Assembly (NCBI GenBank): GCA_030373325.1
Contig: JAUCZB010000017.1
Coordinates: 1 to 64,000 of the forward strand
Length of the DNA: 64,000 nucleotides
Direction of reading: 5' to 3'
Source of the DNA: Cyanobium sp. CZS25K
GTDB taxonomy: Bacteria; Cyanobacteriota; Cyanobacteriia; PCC-6307; Cyanobiaceae
This document shows positions 37,990-47,281 of this stretch, in pieces (positions within the stretch are counted from its first letter, which is position 1; every line of letters begins with the position of its first letter). The translations under genes were made by a program, and so were the position numbers. The notes below the pieces were generated by a model. It did not search any database and was not told where the DNA came from. It worked only from the letters and a program-made list of their open reading frames with translations.

Positions 37990-39174
37990 TCAGACAGGCA
38001 CAGGTTGTGGGCTGAGTTCCCGGTAAAGCCTTTCCAACGCGTCGATGTTGCCGGTCAGCGTGTATCGCTCCAGGGCCCTGTTGCGGGCTCTCCGTCCCAG
38101 TTCCGCTGTCAGCACCGGCTGGTCGCGCAGCACCGGCAGCAGGGTACGCAGCTGGGTGGTGACGCCCTGGGTGCTGATCACGATCCCGGCGCCACCTTCG
38201 AGCACCTCCCCATCGGCTCCAGCATCGGTGGCCACGCAGGCGGTGCCGCAGGCCATGGCCTCCAGCAGGGCCAGGGAGAGCCCTTCCACCAGTGACGGCA
38301 GCAGAAACACTTCGGCCAGCTGCAGCAGCGCCACCCGCCGGGCACGGCTGGCCTCGTAGCCCCACCAGATCACATCCGCTTCGGTGCCGTTCTGCAGCGA
38401 CGGGCGCAGAGGACCGTCCCCCACGATGACGAGCACGCATCCCTGGGGGCGGACGAGTCGCCAGGCCTTGAGCAGGGCCTCGACATTCTTCTCGGTGGCC
38501 ACCCGGCCCATGTACAGAAACACGCGCCGGCCCCTCACGCGCAGCCGCAGCTGGGCCAGATCGGGTTCGCTGGCTGGGGAGGCCGGGGCCCAGGTGTCGG
38601 TGTCGACCCCGTTGGGGATCACGGCCAGCCGCTCCCGCCGCACCCCCAGGCGGACCAGCACGTCGGCCTGGAGATCGGAGAACACGATCACCCGGTCGAA
38701 TTTCGCCAGGGAGGGGGCATAGAGCTGGTAGGTGAGCTGCTGGGTGCCCGCGGTGAGATTGCGCAGCCCGGCGTCGAAGGGGGGATGGAACGTGGCGACC
38801 AGCGGCAGACCCAGCTGCTGGCAGAGGTCGGGCAGCCGGAAGTCGAGGGGGGAGAGGGTGAGGCTGGCGTGAACGAGATCGGGCCGCAGCCGCTCCAGGG
38901 ACTCCCGAAATTCCCTCTGGGCCCCTGGGGAGGGGATCGTGTAAACCTGCGATTTCACCAGGTAGGGCAGGGTCACCTCGGGGTTCTCCTGCGGCAGTCC
39001 GAGTGGATTGGGCTCGCTTCCGGCCGCTTCGGGCCGGCCCAGGGAGGGGGTGGGGGTGTCGAAGTGGATGAAGCTCACCGAGTGGCCCCGCAGCCGCAGG
39101 GCTTCGGTGGTGCTCAGGCCGTAGGTGACGTTGCCGCAGAACGGGGATTTCTTGCCCAACCAGGCAATGTGCAT
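37990..39174 (-). CDS. glycosyltransferase family 4 protein
   Basis: A glycosyltransferase of about 394 residues with the GT-B fold. The start MHIAWLGKKSPFCGNVTYGL leads the acceptor domain; later parts are VATFHPPFDAGLRNLT, IPNGVDTDTWAP, VFLYMGRVATEKNVEALLKA, LVIVGDGPL and SLVEGLSLALLEAMACGTAC with the E..LS..LLEA donor-binding motif. The ATG at 39174 is preferred to the 39195 start because the first strand follows at once. Family members of this type are frequent in picocyanobacteria; the sugar is not predictable. Confidence 0.88.
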   Translation of the reverse strand: MHIAWLGKKSPFCGNVTYGLSTTEALRLRGHSVSFIHFDTPTPSLGRPEAAGSEPNPLGLPQENPEVTLPYLVKSQVYTIPSPGAQREFRESLERLRPDLVHASLTLSPLDFRLPDLCQQLGLPLVATFHPPFDAGLRNLTAGTQQLTYQLYAPSLAKFDRVIVFSDLQADVLVRLGVRRERLAVIPNGVDTDTWAPASPASEPDLAQLRLRVRGRRVFLYMGRVATEKNVEALLKAWRLVRPQGCVLVIVGDGPLRPSLQNGTEADVIWWGYEASRARRVALLQLAEVFLLPSLVEGLSLALLEAMACGTACVATDAGADGEVLEGGAGIVISTQGVTTQLRTLLPVLRDQPVLTAELGRRARNRALERYTLTGNIDALERLYRELSPQPVPV

Positions 39175-39225
39175 CACCTGTATGGCATCACGCAACAGCA
39201 GAATTTAGCAGCGTCAGGCGGTGGA

Positions 39226-40566
39226 TCACCCCCTTCTCCAGGGGCGTTCACTCAGGGCGGCGATCGCCGCGATGGCGGCCAGCCCCCACAGCACCGGGAG
39301 GAGTCCGTAGCGGCTCACCACGGTGCCCGCCAGAACCAGCGGCAGGCTCAGGGCGATGTTGATCAGGTTGTTCTGCAGACCGAACACCCGGCCCCGCTGG
39401 TTCTCCGGCGTGTCTTCCTGGATCGTGGTCTGGGCCGGGATCGCCAGCAGGGCGGCGCCCACCCCCAGCAGGCCGCAGAGCAGCAGGGTGAAGATCAGGT
39501 TGCCGCGCAGCTGGCCGAGCAGCACCAGGCACCAGGCGATCGTTCCCAGGCCCGCACTGGCCAGCAGGCGCCGGCTGAAGCGTTCGCCCAGCTGGGCCAT
39601 GGCCAGGGCCCCCACGGCCAGTCCCAGGCCGCTCATGGCCAGCAGGACGCCGAACCGGGTGGGACCGAGCCCGCCGATCGCGGCCGCCAGGCTGATGGCC
39701 AGCACATAGAGGGCCGCCAGCAGGCTGTAGAGCAGCACCAGCTGGAGCATCGCGCTGCGCACGTTGGGCCGCTCCCGCAGTACCTGCACCCCTTCGACGA
39801 TCTCCTCCCAGACGGAGATGGACCGCGGCACCCGTGGCGGTTCGGGGATCACGATCCCGGCGATGGCCACGGCCGCGGCGCCGTAGCAGAGGGGCAGCAG
39901 CACGAACTCTCCTCCGGGGATCCCCACCTGGGCCAGCAGGTTGCGCAGCAGACGCAGGATTGGATCGCCGAGGGCGAAGCCCACGATCGTGGCGGCCATG
40001 CTGGTGGCCTGATACACCGAATTGGCCGCCAGCAGCTGGGGGTTGCTCACCAGCAGGGGGATGGCCGCCTGCTCGGCCGGGGCGAAGAACTGGGTGAGCA
40101 CCGACTCAAAGAAGGTCATGGCCACCAGGGCCCAGTAGCCCCAGCTGAGCCCCAGCCACATCGGCCCCGGCAGCAGGCACAGGGGGGCCAGCATCACCAG
40201 AGCGGCGCGCAGACCGTTGGAGGCCACCATCACGGTGCGCTTCGGCCAGCGGTCGGCCCAGACGCCCGCCACCGTCCCCAGCAACATCGCCGGCACGGTG
40301 TTGGCCACGTAGATGCCCGTGGCCAGGAGGGTGATCATCTGGGCCCGGGTCTCGAAGCTCATCCGGAAGGCCGCGGCCGCCTCGGCGAGCGCCTCATTGC
40401 TCTGGGGGGTGTCCGTCACCCAGTACTGGGCGATCAGGAACACCATCAACACGATGTAGAACTTGTCCGCCAGCTGGGAGAACACCTGGCCGATCCAGAG
40501 TCGGCGGAATCCAGGCAGGGCAAGGACTCCTGCCACTCCTCTCTCGGTCTTGCCGCTCGGGCTCAT
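39226..40566 (-). CDS. MFS transporter
   Basis: A membrane protein of about 446 residues in the major facilitator superfamily, probably twelve helices. It opens GVAGVLALPGFRRLWIGQVF and has the loop 2-3 motif as GVWADRWPKRTVMVASNG, plus FFAPAEQAAIPLLVSNPQLL, AANSVYQATSMAATIVGFAL and DTPENQRGRVFGLQNNLINI, a pattern seen in the MFS group related to macrolide exporters. The ATG at 40566 overlaps the recO stop (ATGA), so the earlier open frame is not used. The substrate is unknown. Confidence 0.9.
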   Translation of the reverse strand: MSPSGKTERGVAGVLALPGFRRLWIGQVFSQLADKFYIVLMVFLIAQYWVTDTPQSNEALAEAAAAFRMSFETRAQMITLLATGIYVANTVPAMLLGTVAGVWADRWPKRTVMVASNGLRAALVMLAPLCLLPGPMWLGLSWGYWALVAMTFFESVLTQFFAPAEQAAIPLLVSNPQLLAANSVYQATSMAATIVGFALGDPILRLLRNLLAQVGIPGGEFVLLPLCYGAAAVAIAGIVIPEPPRVPRSISVWEEIVEGVQVLRERPNVRSAMLQLVLLYSLLAALYVLAISLAAAIGGLGPTRFGVLLAMSGLGLAVGALAMAQLGERFSRRLLASAGLGTIAWCLVLLGQLRGNLIFTLLLCGLLGVGAALLAIPAQTTIQEDTPENQRGRVFGLQNNLINIALSLPLVLAGTVVSRYGLLPVLWGLAAIAAIAALSERPWRRG

Positions 40567-41369
40567 GTTGGCTCGGACGGTGGGGAGGGCATGGGGTCGC
40601 AGGCGGTCCGCAGCAGTCTGAAGGCTCGGGGTCTCTGACCGAGATGCTCCCCGCACCAGGCCTCCACCAGATCCAGCAGGTGCAGCCACACCGCTTCCGG
40701 CCCCATCAGCTGGCCATCACGGCGACGGGGCGGAGCGGGTCGCGTCAGCCGCTGCAGCAGGGCCAGCTCGGAGGGGTTGAGCATCACCCGGGCACCCGGT
40801 ATGGCGCCGATCGCCAGCCCCTCGCTGGGTAGCAGACTGCAACGCCAGGCCCAGTCGCCGATCGGCGGCGTCAGCGGGGCGCCGCTGCGGACGCAGTGCT
40901 GCAGGGGCAGGGCGAAGCCCCCCAGGGCGAGCAGGTGGACGCTCCCCTGCACGGCCACCGCCAGGGCCTCCAGCCGCTCAGCACGGTCCGTCGCCACCGC
41001 CTGCAGGCGCCCGAGCTGGAGCAGCAGGTCGGCGAGCACGCCAGGGGCCGGAGCCTCGCTGGGCACGAGCTTCAGGCAAAGCTCAGCCAGGGCCTGGGCC
41101 GCGGCCAGGGTCTCCAGCCGCTGGGCCAGGCCGCTGTAATTGCGCAGCACCCGCAGCTGGCGCACCCGCCTCAGGCCACGGCGGCCCCCCACCTGCAGCT
41201 GCAGGTGGGCCAGGGGCACCGCGGCCGCCAGGCTGCTCTTCGGCCGCCGCGCCCCCGGCACCGCCAGCCGGGTGAGGCCTTCGGTCTCGCTGAGCAGGGT
41301 GAGCAGTCGGTCGTGTTCGCCCAGGGGGCGACAGGTGAGGGCCAGGCCCTCAAGGTGGCGTTCAGGCAC
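40563..41369 (-). CDS. recO: DNA repair protein RecO
   Basis: RecO helps RecR load RecA on SSB-coated single-stranded DNA. The 268-residue protein has the N-terminal OB-fold (LEGLALTCRPLGEHDRLLTL, LTRLAVPGARRPKSSLAA, FAHLQ-like PLAHLQLQV), a helical C-terminal part (LETLAAAQALAELCLKLVPS) and LLQRLTRP. Length fits cyanobacterial RecO. It lies between deoC (8 nt overlap upstream) and the MFS gene (4 nt overlap downstream). Confidence 0.93.
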   Translation of the reverse strand: MPERHLEGLALTCRPLGEHDRLLTLLSETEGLTRLAVPGARRPKSSLAAAVPLAHLQLQVGGRRGLRRVRQLRVLRNYSGLAQRLETLAAAQALAELCLKLVPSEAPAPGVLADLLLQLGRLQAVATDRAERLEALAVAVQGSVHLLALGGFALPLQHCVRSGAPLTPPIGDWAWRCSLLPSEGLAIGAIPGARVMLNPSELALLQRLTRPAPPRRRDGQLMGPEAVWLHLLDLVEAWCGEHLGQRPRAFRLLRTACDPMPSPPSEPT

Positions 41370-42039
41370 CGGCGCGCAGGGCCTGCATCAGGGCCACGCC
41401 CCGGCTCGTTCCCAGCCGGCCGGCGCCGGCCGCCACCAGGGCCAGAGCCTGTTCCAGATCGGCGATGCCACCGGAGGCCTTCACCGCGGCTCGTCCCCTG
41501 GCCAGGCCGATGAGCTGGCTCACCTGGTCGGTCGTCACCGGTGGACCGAAGCCGCTGCCGGTTTTCAGATAGCGCACGCCGGCATCGATGCTGATCTCCA
41601 CCAGCAGGGCCAGGGCCTCGGGGTCGAGGCGGCCCATCTCCAGGATCACCTTCACCGGCAGGCCCAGGTCGGTGATGGCGGCCAGATCGTCGAGCACGGC
41701 GGTGCCGTCGCCATCCGCCAGGGCGCCGAAATCCGGCACCACATCGAGTTCGTCGGCACCTGCGGCGGCGGCCCACTCCGCCTCGGCCCGCTTGATCGCC
41801 GCGGGGATGGCCCCGAAGGGAAATCCCACCACGGCGATCAGCTTCACCGTCCCTTCAACCGGCAGCCGTTCGCGGGCTACCGGAAGCCAGCGTGAGGCCA
41901 CGCACACCCCGGCGAAGCCGAAATGGCGGGCCTCATCGCAGCAGCGATGGATCGCCTCCTGGCCCCGGTGGGGGTCGAGGAGGGCATGATCGATCAAGGG
42001 GGCGAGATCGGGCCGTTCCGCCTCCCGCTCAGGTGTCAC
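41362..42039 (-). CDS. deoC: deoxyribose-phosphate aldolase
   Basis: DeoC cleaves 2-deoxyribose-5-phosphate to acetaldehyde and glyceraldehyde-3-phosphate. The 225-residue TIM barrel has IDHALLDPHRGQEAI, FAGVCVASRW, VVGFPFGA, ELDVVPDFGAL, the Schiff-base lysine in GVRYLKTGSGFGPPVT, and VKASGGIADLEQAL. It overlaps lrtA upstream by 11 nt and recO downstream by 8 nt in a co-directional operon. Confidence 0.95.
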   Translation of the reverse strand: MTPEREAERPDLAPLIDHALLDPHRGQEAIHRCCDEARHFGFAGVCVASRWLPVARERLPVEGTVKLIAVVGFPFGAIPAAIKRAEAEWAAAAGADELDVVPDFGALADGDGTAVLDDLAAITDLGLPVKVILEMGRLDPEALALLVEISIDAGVRYLKTGSGFGPPVTTDQVSQLIGLARGRAAVKASGGIADLEQALALVAAGAGRLGTSRGVALMQALRAGA

Positions 42040-42616
42040 GGGCCTGGATCACGCCGAATCCACCATGGTTGCGGCGGTAGACCACCTGGATCTGACCGGT
42101 GGCCGCATCGCGGAACATGTAGAAATCGTGATCGATCAGATCCAGCTGATGCAGGGCCTCCTCCAGGTCCATCGCCGGCATGGCGAAGTACTTGCGACGC
42201 ACGCCTCGGTGGGGCACGGCGGGCTCGAGGCCATCGGTGAGCGACCCCCCCGGGTTGGGAAGAGCGGCAGCTCCGGCTTCCTCGGCCGCGGCGGAGCGGT
42301 GCACCGGTCCCTGGGTGCGCTCCTGGAGACGGTCCTTGTAGCGGGCCAGCTGCCGGCTCAGCTTGGTGGCCACCAGATCGATGCTGGCGTAGAGGTTTTC
42401 GCTGCGTTCCTGGGCCCGGATCACCATGCCGTTGGCGAACACCGTGACTTCGGCCGTCTGCTGGGGAACCCGGGGATTGCGGGCCACCGACAAATGCACG
42501 TCGGCTTCCTTGACGATGCCATCGAAGTGGCTGATGGCGCGGTTGAGCTTGGTTTCGGTGTACTCCCTGATCGCCGGTGTGACGTCGAGATTGCGGCCGT
42601 GGATCAGAAGTTTCAT
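42029..42616 (-). CDS. lrtA: long ribosome hibernation factor (HPF/LrtA)
   Basis: This 195-residue protein pairs ribosomes into inactive dimers when cells are dark or starved. The N-terminal domain (MKLLIHGRNLDVTPAIREYT, ETKLNRAISHFDGI, ADVHLSVARNP, VTVFANG) is the HPF fold that binds the decoding site. The C-terminal domain (VRRKYFAMPAMDLEEALHQL, DHDFYMFRD, VVYRRNHGGFGVI) dimerises ribosomes. In cyanobacteria this gene is known as light-repressed transcript A. It lies divergent from lipB, with 63 nt between the starts, and heads the deoC-recO-MFS operon. Confidence 0.95.
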   Translation of the reverse strand: MKLLIHGRNLDVTPAIREYTETKLNRAISHFDGIVKEADVHLSVARNPRVPQQTAEVTVFANGMVIRAQERSENLYASIDLVATKLSRQLARYKDRLQERTQGPVHRSAAAEEAGAAALPNPGGSLTDGLEPAVPHRGVRRKYFAMPAMDLEEALHQLDLIDHDFYMFRDAATGQIQVVYRRNHGGFGVIQARDT

Positions 42617-42679
42617 TCGGGTGCGCGCCTCCAGAGGAATTCTGGCTCTGGGACACGCTCAGGCTAGGAACGCAGGTGC

Positions 42680-43369
42680 ATGGCCTCCAACATTCCCGCA
42701 ATCCTTTTTGAAGCCGCGGCCCCGGTGCCCTTCCCGCTGGCCTGGGAGTGGCAGCGCCAGCTGCAGCGCCGTCGGCTCGAGGATCTCTCCGCGCCCGACG
42801 CCGCGCTGCTGCTGCAGCACACGCCCTGTTACACCCTGGGCCGCGGGGCCAGCCTGGGCCACCTCGGCTTCGATCCGGCCCGGCCTCCCCTGCCCCTCCA
42901 CCGCATCGACCGGGGCGGCGAGGTGACCCACCACCTGCCCGGCCAGCTGGTGCTCTACCCGGTGCTCGACCTGCAGCGCCACGGGGGTGATCTGCACTTT
43001 TATCTGAGGGCGCTTGAGGACGTGGTGCTGGCCGTGCTGCAGGAGCTGGGGCTGGCGGGGGAGCGCATCGAGGGTCTCACCGGGGTGTGGCTCGAGGGCC
43101 GCAAACTGGCGGCGATCGGGGTCGGCGCCCGGCGCTGGATCAGCCAGCACGGCCTGGCCCTCAACGTCGACTGTCCCCTGGAGGGATTCGGGGCGATCGT
43201 GCCCTGTGGTCTCGCCGGTCGGCCGGTGGGACGGCTGGTGGACTGGCGGCCCTGCCTCACCCCGGAGCAGGTGGCTCCGCTGCTGCTGGCCGCCTTCGAA
43301 TGCCGCTTCGGGCTGGCCCTGCGGCCGCCGGGGCCACAGGAGGGACTGGCAGGCCTGGGGGAGGGGTGA
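42680..43369 (+). CDS. lipB: octanoyl-(acyl-carrier-protein) transferase LipB
   Basis: LipB moves an octanoyl group from acyl-carrier protein to the lipoyl domains of enzymes such as pyruvate dehydrogenase. The 229-residue product has the family motifs [40 protein letters not shown] with the catalytic lysine, [11 protein letters not shown] and IVPCGLAG with the catalytic cysteine. The E2 subunit that needs lipoylation is encoded 2.6 kb downstream. It follows a divergent promoter region shared with lrtA. Confidence 0.94.
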   Translation: MASNIPAILFEAAAPVPFPLAWEWQRQLQRRRLEDLSAPDAALLLQHTPCYTLGRGASLGHLGFDPARPPLPLHRIDRGGEVTHHLPGQLVLYPVLDLQRHGGDLHFYLRALEDVVLAVLQELGLAGERIEGLTGVWLEGRKLAAIGVGARRWISQHGLALNVDCPLEGFGAIVPCGLAGRPVGRLVDWRPCLTPEQVAPLLLAAFECRFGLALRPPGPQEGLAGLGEG

Positions 43370-43423
43370 ACCTGGACGGGACTGGGAGAATTCGGATCTT
43401 CCTCTGCTCCTCCACGGCCGCCC

Positions 43424-45370
43424 ATGAACGCCCGAGCTGAGATCCACTGGAGCGGCAGTCCCCGGGACCGCCAGGCCCTGGCCGGCCGTCACGACTGGAG
43501 CGGGCTGGAGGGCCTTGAGGGCCTCTGGCCGGAGCTGGAGCGCCTCTATGGCTCCCTGGTGGCGTTGGAGGCGCCCCACGGCCGCCATCCAGAGACGCTG
43601 CGCTTCGCTGAGTTGCGCCAGGCGATCGACCGGGCCGCGGCGGCCTTCGCCGATCTGGGGGTGGCCGGCGGCGATGTGATGGCGCTGTTCGCCGAAAACG
43701 GTCCCCGCTGGCTCGTGGCCGACCAGGGGCTGATGCGGGCCGGCGCGGCCGATGCCGTGCGCGGCAGCGGGGCTCCGCCCGAGGAGCTGCGTTACATCCT
43801 TGAGGACGCCGGCGCCGTGGGAGCGGTGCTTGAGTCGGCTGCCCTGCTGGAGCGTCTGGCGCTGGAGGGGCCGGCCCTCGAACGGCTGCGCTTCGTGGTG
43901 CTGCTGGAGGGCGAGGCCCCGGCGGTCCCCCTGCCGCTGCCCTGCCTCACCTGGGGCGAACTGCTGGAGCGAGGTGCGGCCAGTCCCATGCCGCCCTGTC
44001 CCACGGGGGGCCCCCAGCGGCTGGCCACCCTGCTGTACACCTCCGGCACCACCGGCCAGCCCAAGGGGGTGCCCCTCAGCCACGCCAACCTGCTGCACCA
44101 GTTGCGCACCCTCGGGGTGGCGGTCTCCCCGAGCCCGGGGGATCACGTGCTCTCCGTCCTGCCGATCTGGCATGCCTACGAGCGCACCGCCGAATACTTC
44201 CTGCTGAGCTGCGGCTGCCGCCAGACCTACACCACCCTCAAGCAGCTGCGCTCTGACCTTCAGAAGGTGCGCCCCCAGTACCTGATCAGCGTGCCGCGGC
44301 TGTGGGAGGCCCTGCTTTCCGGCTTCGAGGACGCCCTGGCGGCCATGCCGGCCTCCCGTCAGCGCCTGCTGCGCAAGGCCCTCGCCGCCAGTCGGGCCTT
44401 CCACCGGCGGCGGCGGACGGCCCTGGATCTCACCTTGAAGCCCGAACCGGCGGCTGATCGCCTCCTGGCTGCCGCCGGCGCCCTTCTGCTCTGGCCCCTG
44501 CATGCCACCGCCGCTGCCCTGCTCTGGCCGAAGGTGCGCGGCCAGCTGGTGGGCGGTCGGCTGCGCACCGCCATCAGTGGCGGTGGGGCCCTGGCCATCC
44601 ACGTGGACGGCTTCTTCGAAGCCGTCGGGATTGAGCTGCTGGTGGGCTATGGCCTCACCGAGACCAGCCCGGTGCTGGCCTGCCGGCGTCCCTGGAGCAA
44701 CCGCCGCGGCAGCGCCGGTCAGCCCCTGCCGGACACGGCCCTCAAGGTGGTCGAGCCCGCCACCAGGACCCCGCTGCCGGTGGGGGAGCGGGGGCTGGTG
44801 CTGGCGAAGGGTCCCCAGGTGATGGGGGGCTACCACCGCAAACCCGAGGCCACGGCCAGGGTGCTGGATGGGGAGGGCTGGTTCGACACCGGCGATCTGG
44901 GTCTGCTGATGGCGGATGGAACCCTGGTGCTGACCGGCCGGGCCAAGGACACGATCGTGCTCAGCAGCGGCGAGAACATCGAGCCCGGGCCCCTGGAGGA
45001 GGCCCTGGTGGCCTCTCCCCTGGTGGAGCAGGTGATGCTGGTGGGCCAGGACCGCAAGCAGCTCGGGGCCCTGGTGGTGCCGAAACCGGAGGCGTTGCAG
45101 GCGTTTGCGGCCGCGGCGGGGCTCTCCTGTCCTGGCCCAGGGGCCACCGCCGCCCCCGATCCGGCCCTGCTGCGGGCCCTCAGCCGTGAATGCAACCGCC
45201 TCCTGGCGGCCCGCCCGGGCTCCCGGCCGGACGAGCGGATCGGCGCTGTGGCCCTGGTGGAGCCCTTCAGCATCGACAACGGCCTGCTCACCCAGACCCT
45301 GAAGCAACGGCGGGATCGCATCGTCGATCGCGACGGGGCCGCCATCGCGGCGCTCTACGGCGAGGGCTGA
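43424..45370 (+). CDS. aas: AMP-forming acyl-CoA/acyl-ACP synthetase
   Basis: A 648-residue enzyme that adenylates a fatty acid and transfers it to a thiol carrier. In cyanobacteria the single homolog acts as acyl-ACP synthetase, recycling free fatty acids. Motifs are LLYTSGTTGQPKGVPLSHAN (ATP loop), LPIWHAYERTAEYF, LLVGYGLTETSPVLACR, GWFDTGDLGLL and LTGRAKDTIVLSSGENIEPG. The C-terminal lysine region lies after SIDNGLLTQTLKQRR. The start codon at 43424 is 54 nt after lipB. I infer the acyl-ACP role from lineage; acyl-CoA is the alternative. Confidence 0.9.
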   Translation: MNARAEIHWSGSPRDRQALAGRHDWSGLEGLEGLWPELERLYGSLVALEAPHGRHPETLRFAELRQAIDRAAAAFADLGVAGGDVMALFAENGPRWLVADQGLMRAGAADAVRGSGAPPEELRYILEDAGAVGAVLESAALLERLALEGPALERLRFVVLLEGEAPAVPLPLPCLTWGELLERGAASPMPPCPTGGPQRLATLLYTSGTTGQPKGVPLSHANLLHQLRTLGVAVSPSPGDHVLSVLPIWHAYERTAEYFLLSCGCRQTYTTLKQLRSDLQKVRPQYLISVPRLWEALLSGFEDALAAMPASRQRLLRKALAASRAFHRRRRTALDLTLKPEPAADRLLAAAGALLLWPLHATAAALLWPKVRGQLVGGRLRTAISGGGALAIHVDGFFEAVGIELLVGYGLTETSPVLACRRPWSNRRGSAGQPLPDTALKVVEPATRTPLPVGERGLVLAKGPQVMGGYHRKPEATARVLDGEGWFDTGDLGLLMADGTLVLTGRAKDTIVLSSGENIEPGPLEEALVASPLVEQVMLVGQDRKQLGALVVPKPEALQAFAAAAGLSCPGPGATAAPDPALLRALSRECNRLLAARPGSRPDERIGAVALVEPFSIDNGLLTQTLKQRRDRIVDRDGAAIAALYGEG

Positions 45371-45447
45371 GGCCGGTCGCTTCCGGCCCCCCATGGTTGA
45401 CCGGATCCCCCGTCGCCTGACAGCCTGAGTCCTGCACCTGCAGTTCC

Positions 45448-45891
45448 ATGGCCGACGGCAACACCTTGAACATCAAGCGATCGATCACGGTGCGTGCCGT
45501 GGTGACGCCGCGCTGGAAGGAAGATGCCGAGCGGGAGCTCAGCAATGCCATCACCAACTTCGACCAGCAGCTGGCCCAGCTGGAGCAGGAAGGGCAGCGG
45601 CTGATCGACGAGATCCGCCGCCAGAGCGCCAACCCCCTGGATCCACGGGTGCAGGAGCAGGTGGGTTCGGTGCAGCAGCAGGTGGCGGCCAAGCGGGCCG
45701 AATTCGAGGAGCAGAAGCGCCAGGTGCTGGAGCAGCAGCGCCAGGTGCGGGAACTGGAGATGGAGCAGGTGGTGGAGCAGGGGCAGATCGAGAGCTTCTG
45801 TGACGTGCAGGTGGGCGACAACCTGGTGCAGAAGCTGCAGGTGTCGGTGCTGGTGCGGGACGGGGTGATCGAGGCGATCGAGGGGGGCTGA
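45448..45891 (+). CDS. YlqD family protein
   Basis: A 147-residue protein of the YlqD family. The N-terminal part (LNIKRSITVRAVVTPRWKED) is followed by a long coiled coil rich in Gln and Glu (AERELSNAITNFDQQLAQLE to QRQVRELEMEQVVEQGQ) and a short C-terminal beta part (VQVGDNLVQKLQVSVLVRDG). The function is unknown. It stands alone between the acyl-activating enzyme and pdhC. Confidence 0.85.
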   Translation: MADGNTLNIKRSITVRAVVTPRWKEDAERELSNAITNFDQQLAQLEQEGQRLIDEIRRQSANPLDPRVQEQVGSVQQQVAAKRAEFEEQKRQVLEQQRQVRELEMEQVVEQGQIESFCDVQVGDNLVQKLQVSVLVRDGVIEAIEGG

Positions 45892-45904
45892 TCCTTCCGC
45901 CGCC

Positions 45905-45910
45905 TAAAAT
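45905..45910 (+). promoter_or_regulatory. possible -10 box before pdhC
   Basis: TAAAAT stands out in GC-rich sequence and lies 27 nt before the TTG start of pdhC. No matching -35 element is clear, so this is only a plausible promoter. Confidence 0.35.
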
Positions 45911-45936
45911 CCCCCCATCACAGAGGCAGTCCCCCG

Positions 45937-47277
45937 TTGGCCACCCACGAAATCTTCATGCCGGCCCTCAGCTCCACCATGACGGAGGGCAAGATCGTGG
46001 AATGGCTCAAGAAGCCCGGTGAGCGGGTGGAGCGGGGCGAGTCGGTGCTCGTGGTCGAGTCCGACAAGGCGGATATGGATGTGGAGGCCTTCCAGGAAGG
46101 TTTCCTGGCGGCCGTGCTGATGGAGGCGGGCAGCACTGCGCCGGTGGGCGAAACGATCGGCCTGATCGTGGAAACCGAAGCGGAGATCGCGGCGGCGAAG
46201 GCCGCTGCCCCGGCACCCGCCGCTGCGGCGGCCGCCCCGGCAGCGGCCGCTGCGAAGCCGGCACCGGTTGCCGCTGCACCGGCGCCAGCGCCCCAGGCTC
46301 CAGCTCCTGTCGCCGCACCGGCGCCGGTGGCCCCGGTGGCTCCACCAGCCGTTGCCACCGATGGCCGCGTGGTGGCCACCCCCCGGGCCCGCAAACTGGC
46401 GGCCCAGCTGGGCGTGGCCCTGGCCTCGGTGCGGGGCAGCGGTCCCAATGGCCGGATCCAGGCCGAAGACGTGGAGCAGGCCACAGGCCAACCCGTGAGC
46501 GTGCCGCGGGTGGCTGAAGGCACCGCTCCGGCGATGGCCGCTCCGGCGGGCAACGGTTCGGCTGCCGCCCCCGCCGCGCCGGCGGGACAGGCCTTTGGCC
46601 GCGCCGGCGAGACGGTGGCCTTCAACACCCTGCAGCAGGCGGTTGTCCGCAACATGAACGCCAGCCTGGCGGTTCCCTGCTTCCACGTCGGTTACACGAT
46701 CACCACCGACCGGCTCGACGCCTTCTACAAGCAGGTCAAGGCCAAGGGCGTCACGATGACGGCTCTGCTGGCCAAAGCGGTGGGCGTCACCCTGGCCCGC
46801 CACCCCCAGCTCAACGCCTCCGCCAGCGACGCGGGCATGGCCTATCCGGCCGCCATCAACGTGGCGGTGGCGGTCGCCATGGATGACGGCGGCCTGATCA
46901 CCCCGGTGCTGGCGGCCGCCGATCGCACCGATCTCTATGCGCTGTCGCGCCAGTGGGCCGACCTGGTGGCCCGCTCCCGCTCCAAGCAGCTCAAGCCGGA
47001 GGAGTACACCACCGGCACCTTCACCCTTTCCAACCTGGGCATGTTCGGGGTCGATCGCTTCGATGCGATCCTGCCGCCGGGCACCGGGGCCATCCTGGCG
47101 GTGGCGGCCTCCAGGCCCGTGGTGGCGGCCCTCAAGGATGGTTCGATCGCCGTGCGGCGGCAGATGCAGGTGAACCTCACCGCGGATCATCGTGTGATCT
47201 ACGGCACCCATGCGGCGGCCTTCCTCAAGGATCTGGCCCAGCTGATCGAAACCAGTCCGGAAAGCCTGGTGCTCTGA
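45937..47277 (+). CDS. pdhC: pyruvate dehydrogenase E2, dihydrolipoamide acetyltransferase
   Basis: The core subunit of the pyruvate dehydrogenase complex. The 446-residue protein has one N-terminal lipoyl domain with its lipoylated lysine at about 44 (VVESDKADMDVEAF), an Ala/Pro-rich linker (about residues 85-145), an E1/E3-binding domain at about 148-185 (TPRARKLAAQLGVALASVRG), a second linker and the catalytic domain (FHVGYTITTDRL, MTALLAKAVGVTLARHP, NVAVAVAMDDGGLITPVL, TLSNLGMFGVDRFDAI, and the active-site histidine in TADHRVIYGTHAAAF). The start is TTG at 45937, which gives the typical MATHEIFMPAL opening. Other subunits of the complex are not nearby, as is usual in cyanobacteria. Confidence 0.95.
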   Translation: MATHEIFMPALSSTMTEGKIVEWLKKPGERVERGESVLVVESDKADMDVEAFQEGFLAAVLMEAGSTAPVGETIGLIVETEAEIAAAKAAAPAPAAAAAAPAAAAAKPAPVAAAPAPAPQAPAPVAAPAPVAPVAPPAVATDGRVVATPRARKLAAQLGVALASVRGSGPNGRIQAEDVEQATGQPVSVPRVAEGTAPAMAAPAGNGSAAAPAAPAGQAFGRAGETVAFNTLQQAVVRNMNASLAVPCFHVGYTITTDRLDAFYKQVKAKGVTMTALLAKAVGVTLARHPQLNASASDAGMAYPAAINVAVAVAMDDGGLITPVLAAADRTDLYALSRQWADLVARSRSKQLKPEEYTTGTFTLSNLGMFGVDRFDAILPPGTGAILAVAASRPVVAALKDGSIAVRRQMQVNLTADHRVIYGTHAAAFLKDLAQLIETSPESLVL

Positions 47278-47281
47278 ATCT

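Noticed and set aside
42659..45394. A 911-codon frame antisense to lipB and the acyl-activating enzyme
   Set aside because: Shadow of two well-supported genes; low-complexity composition.
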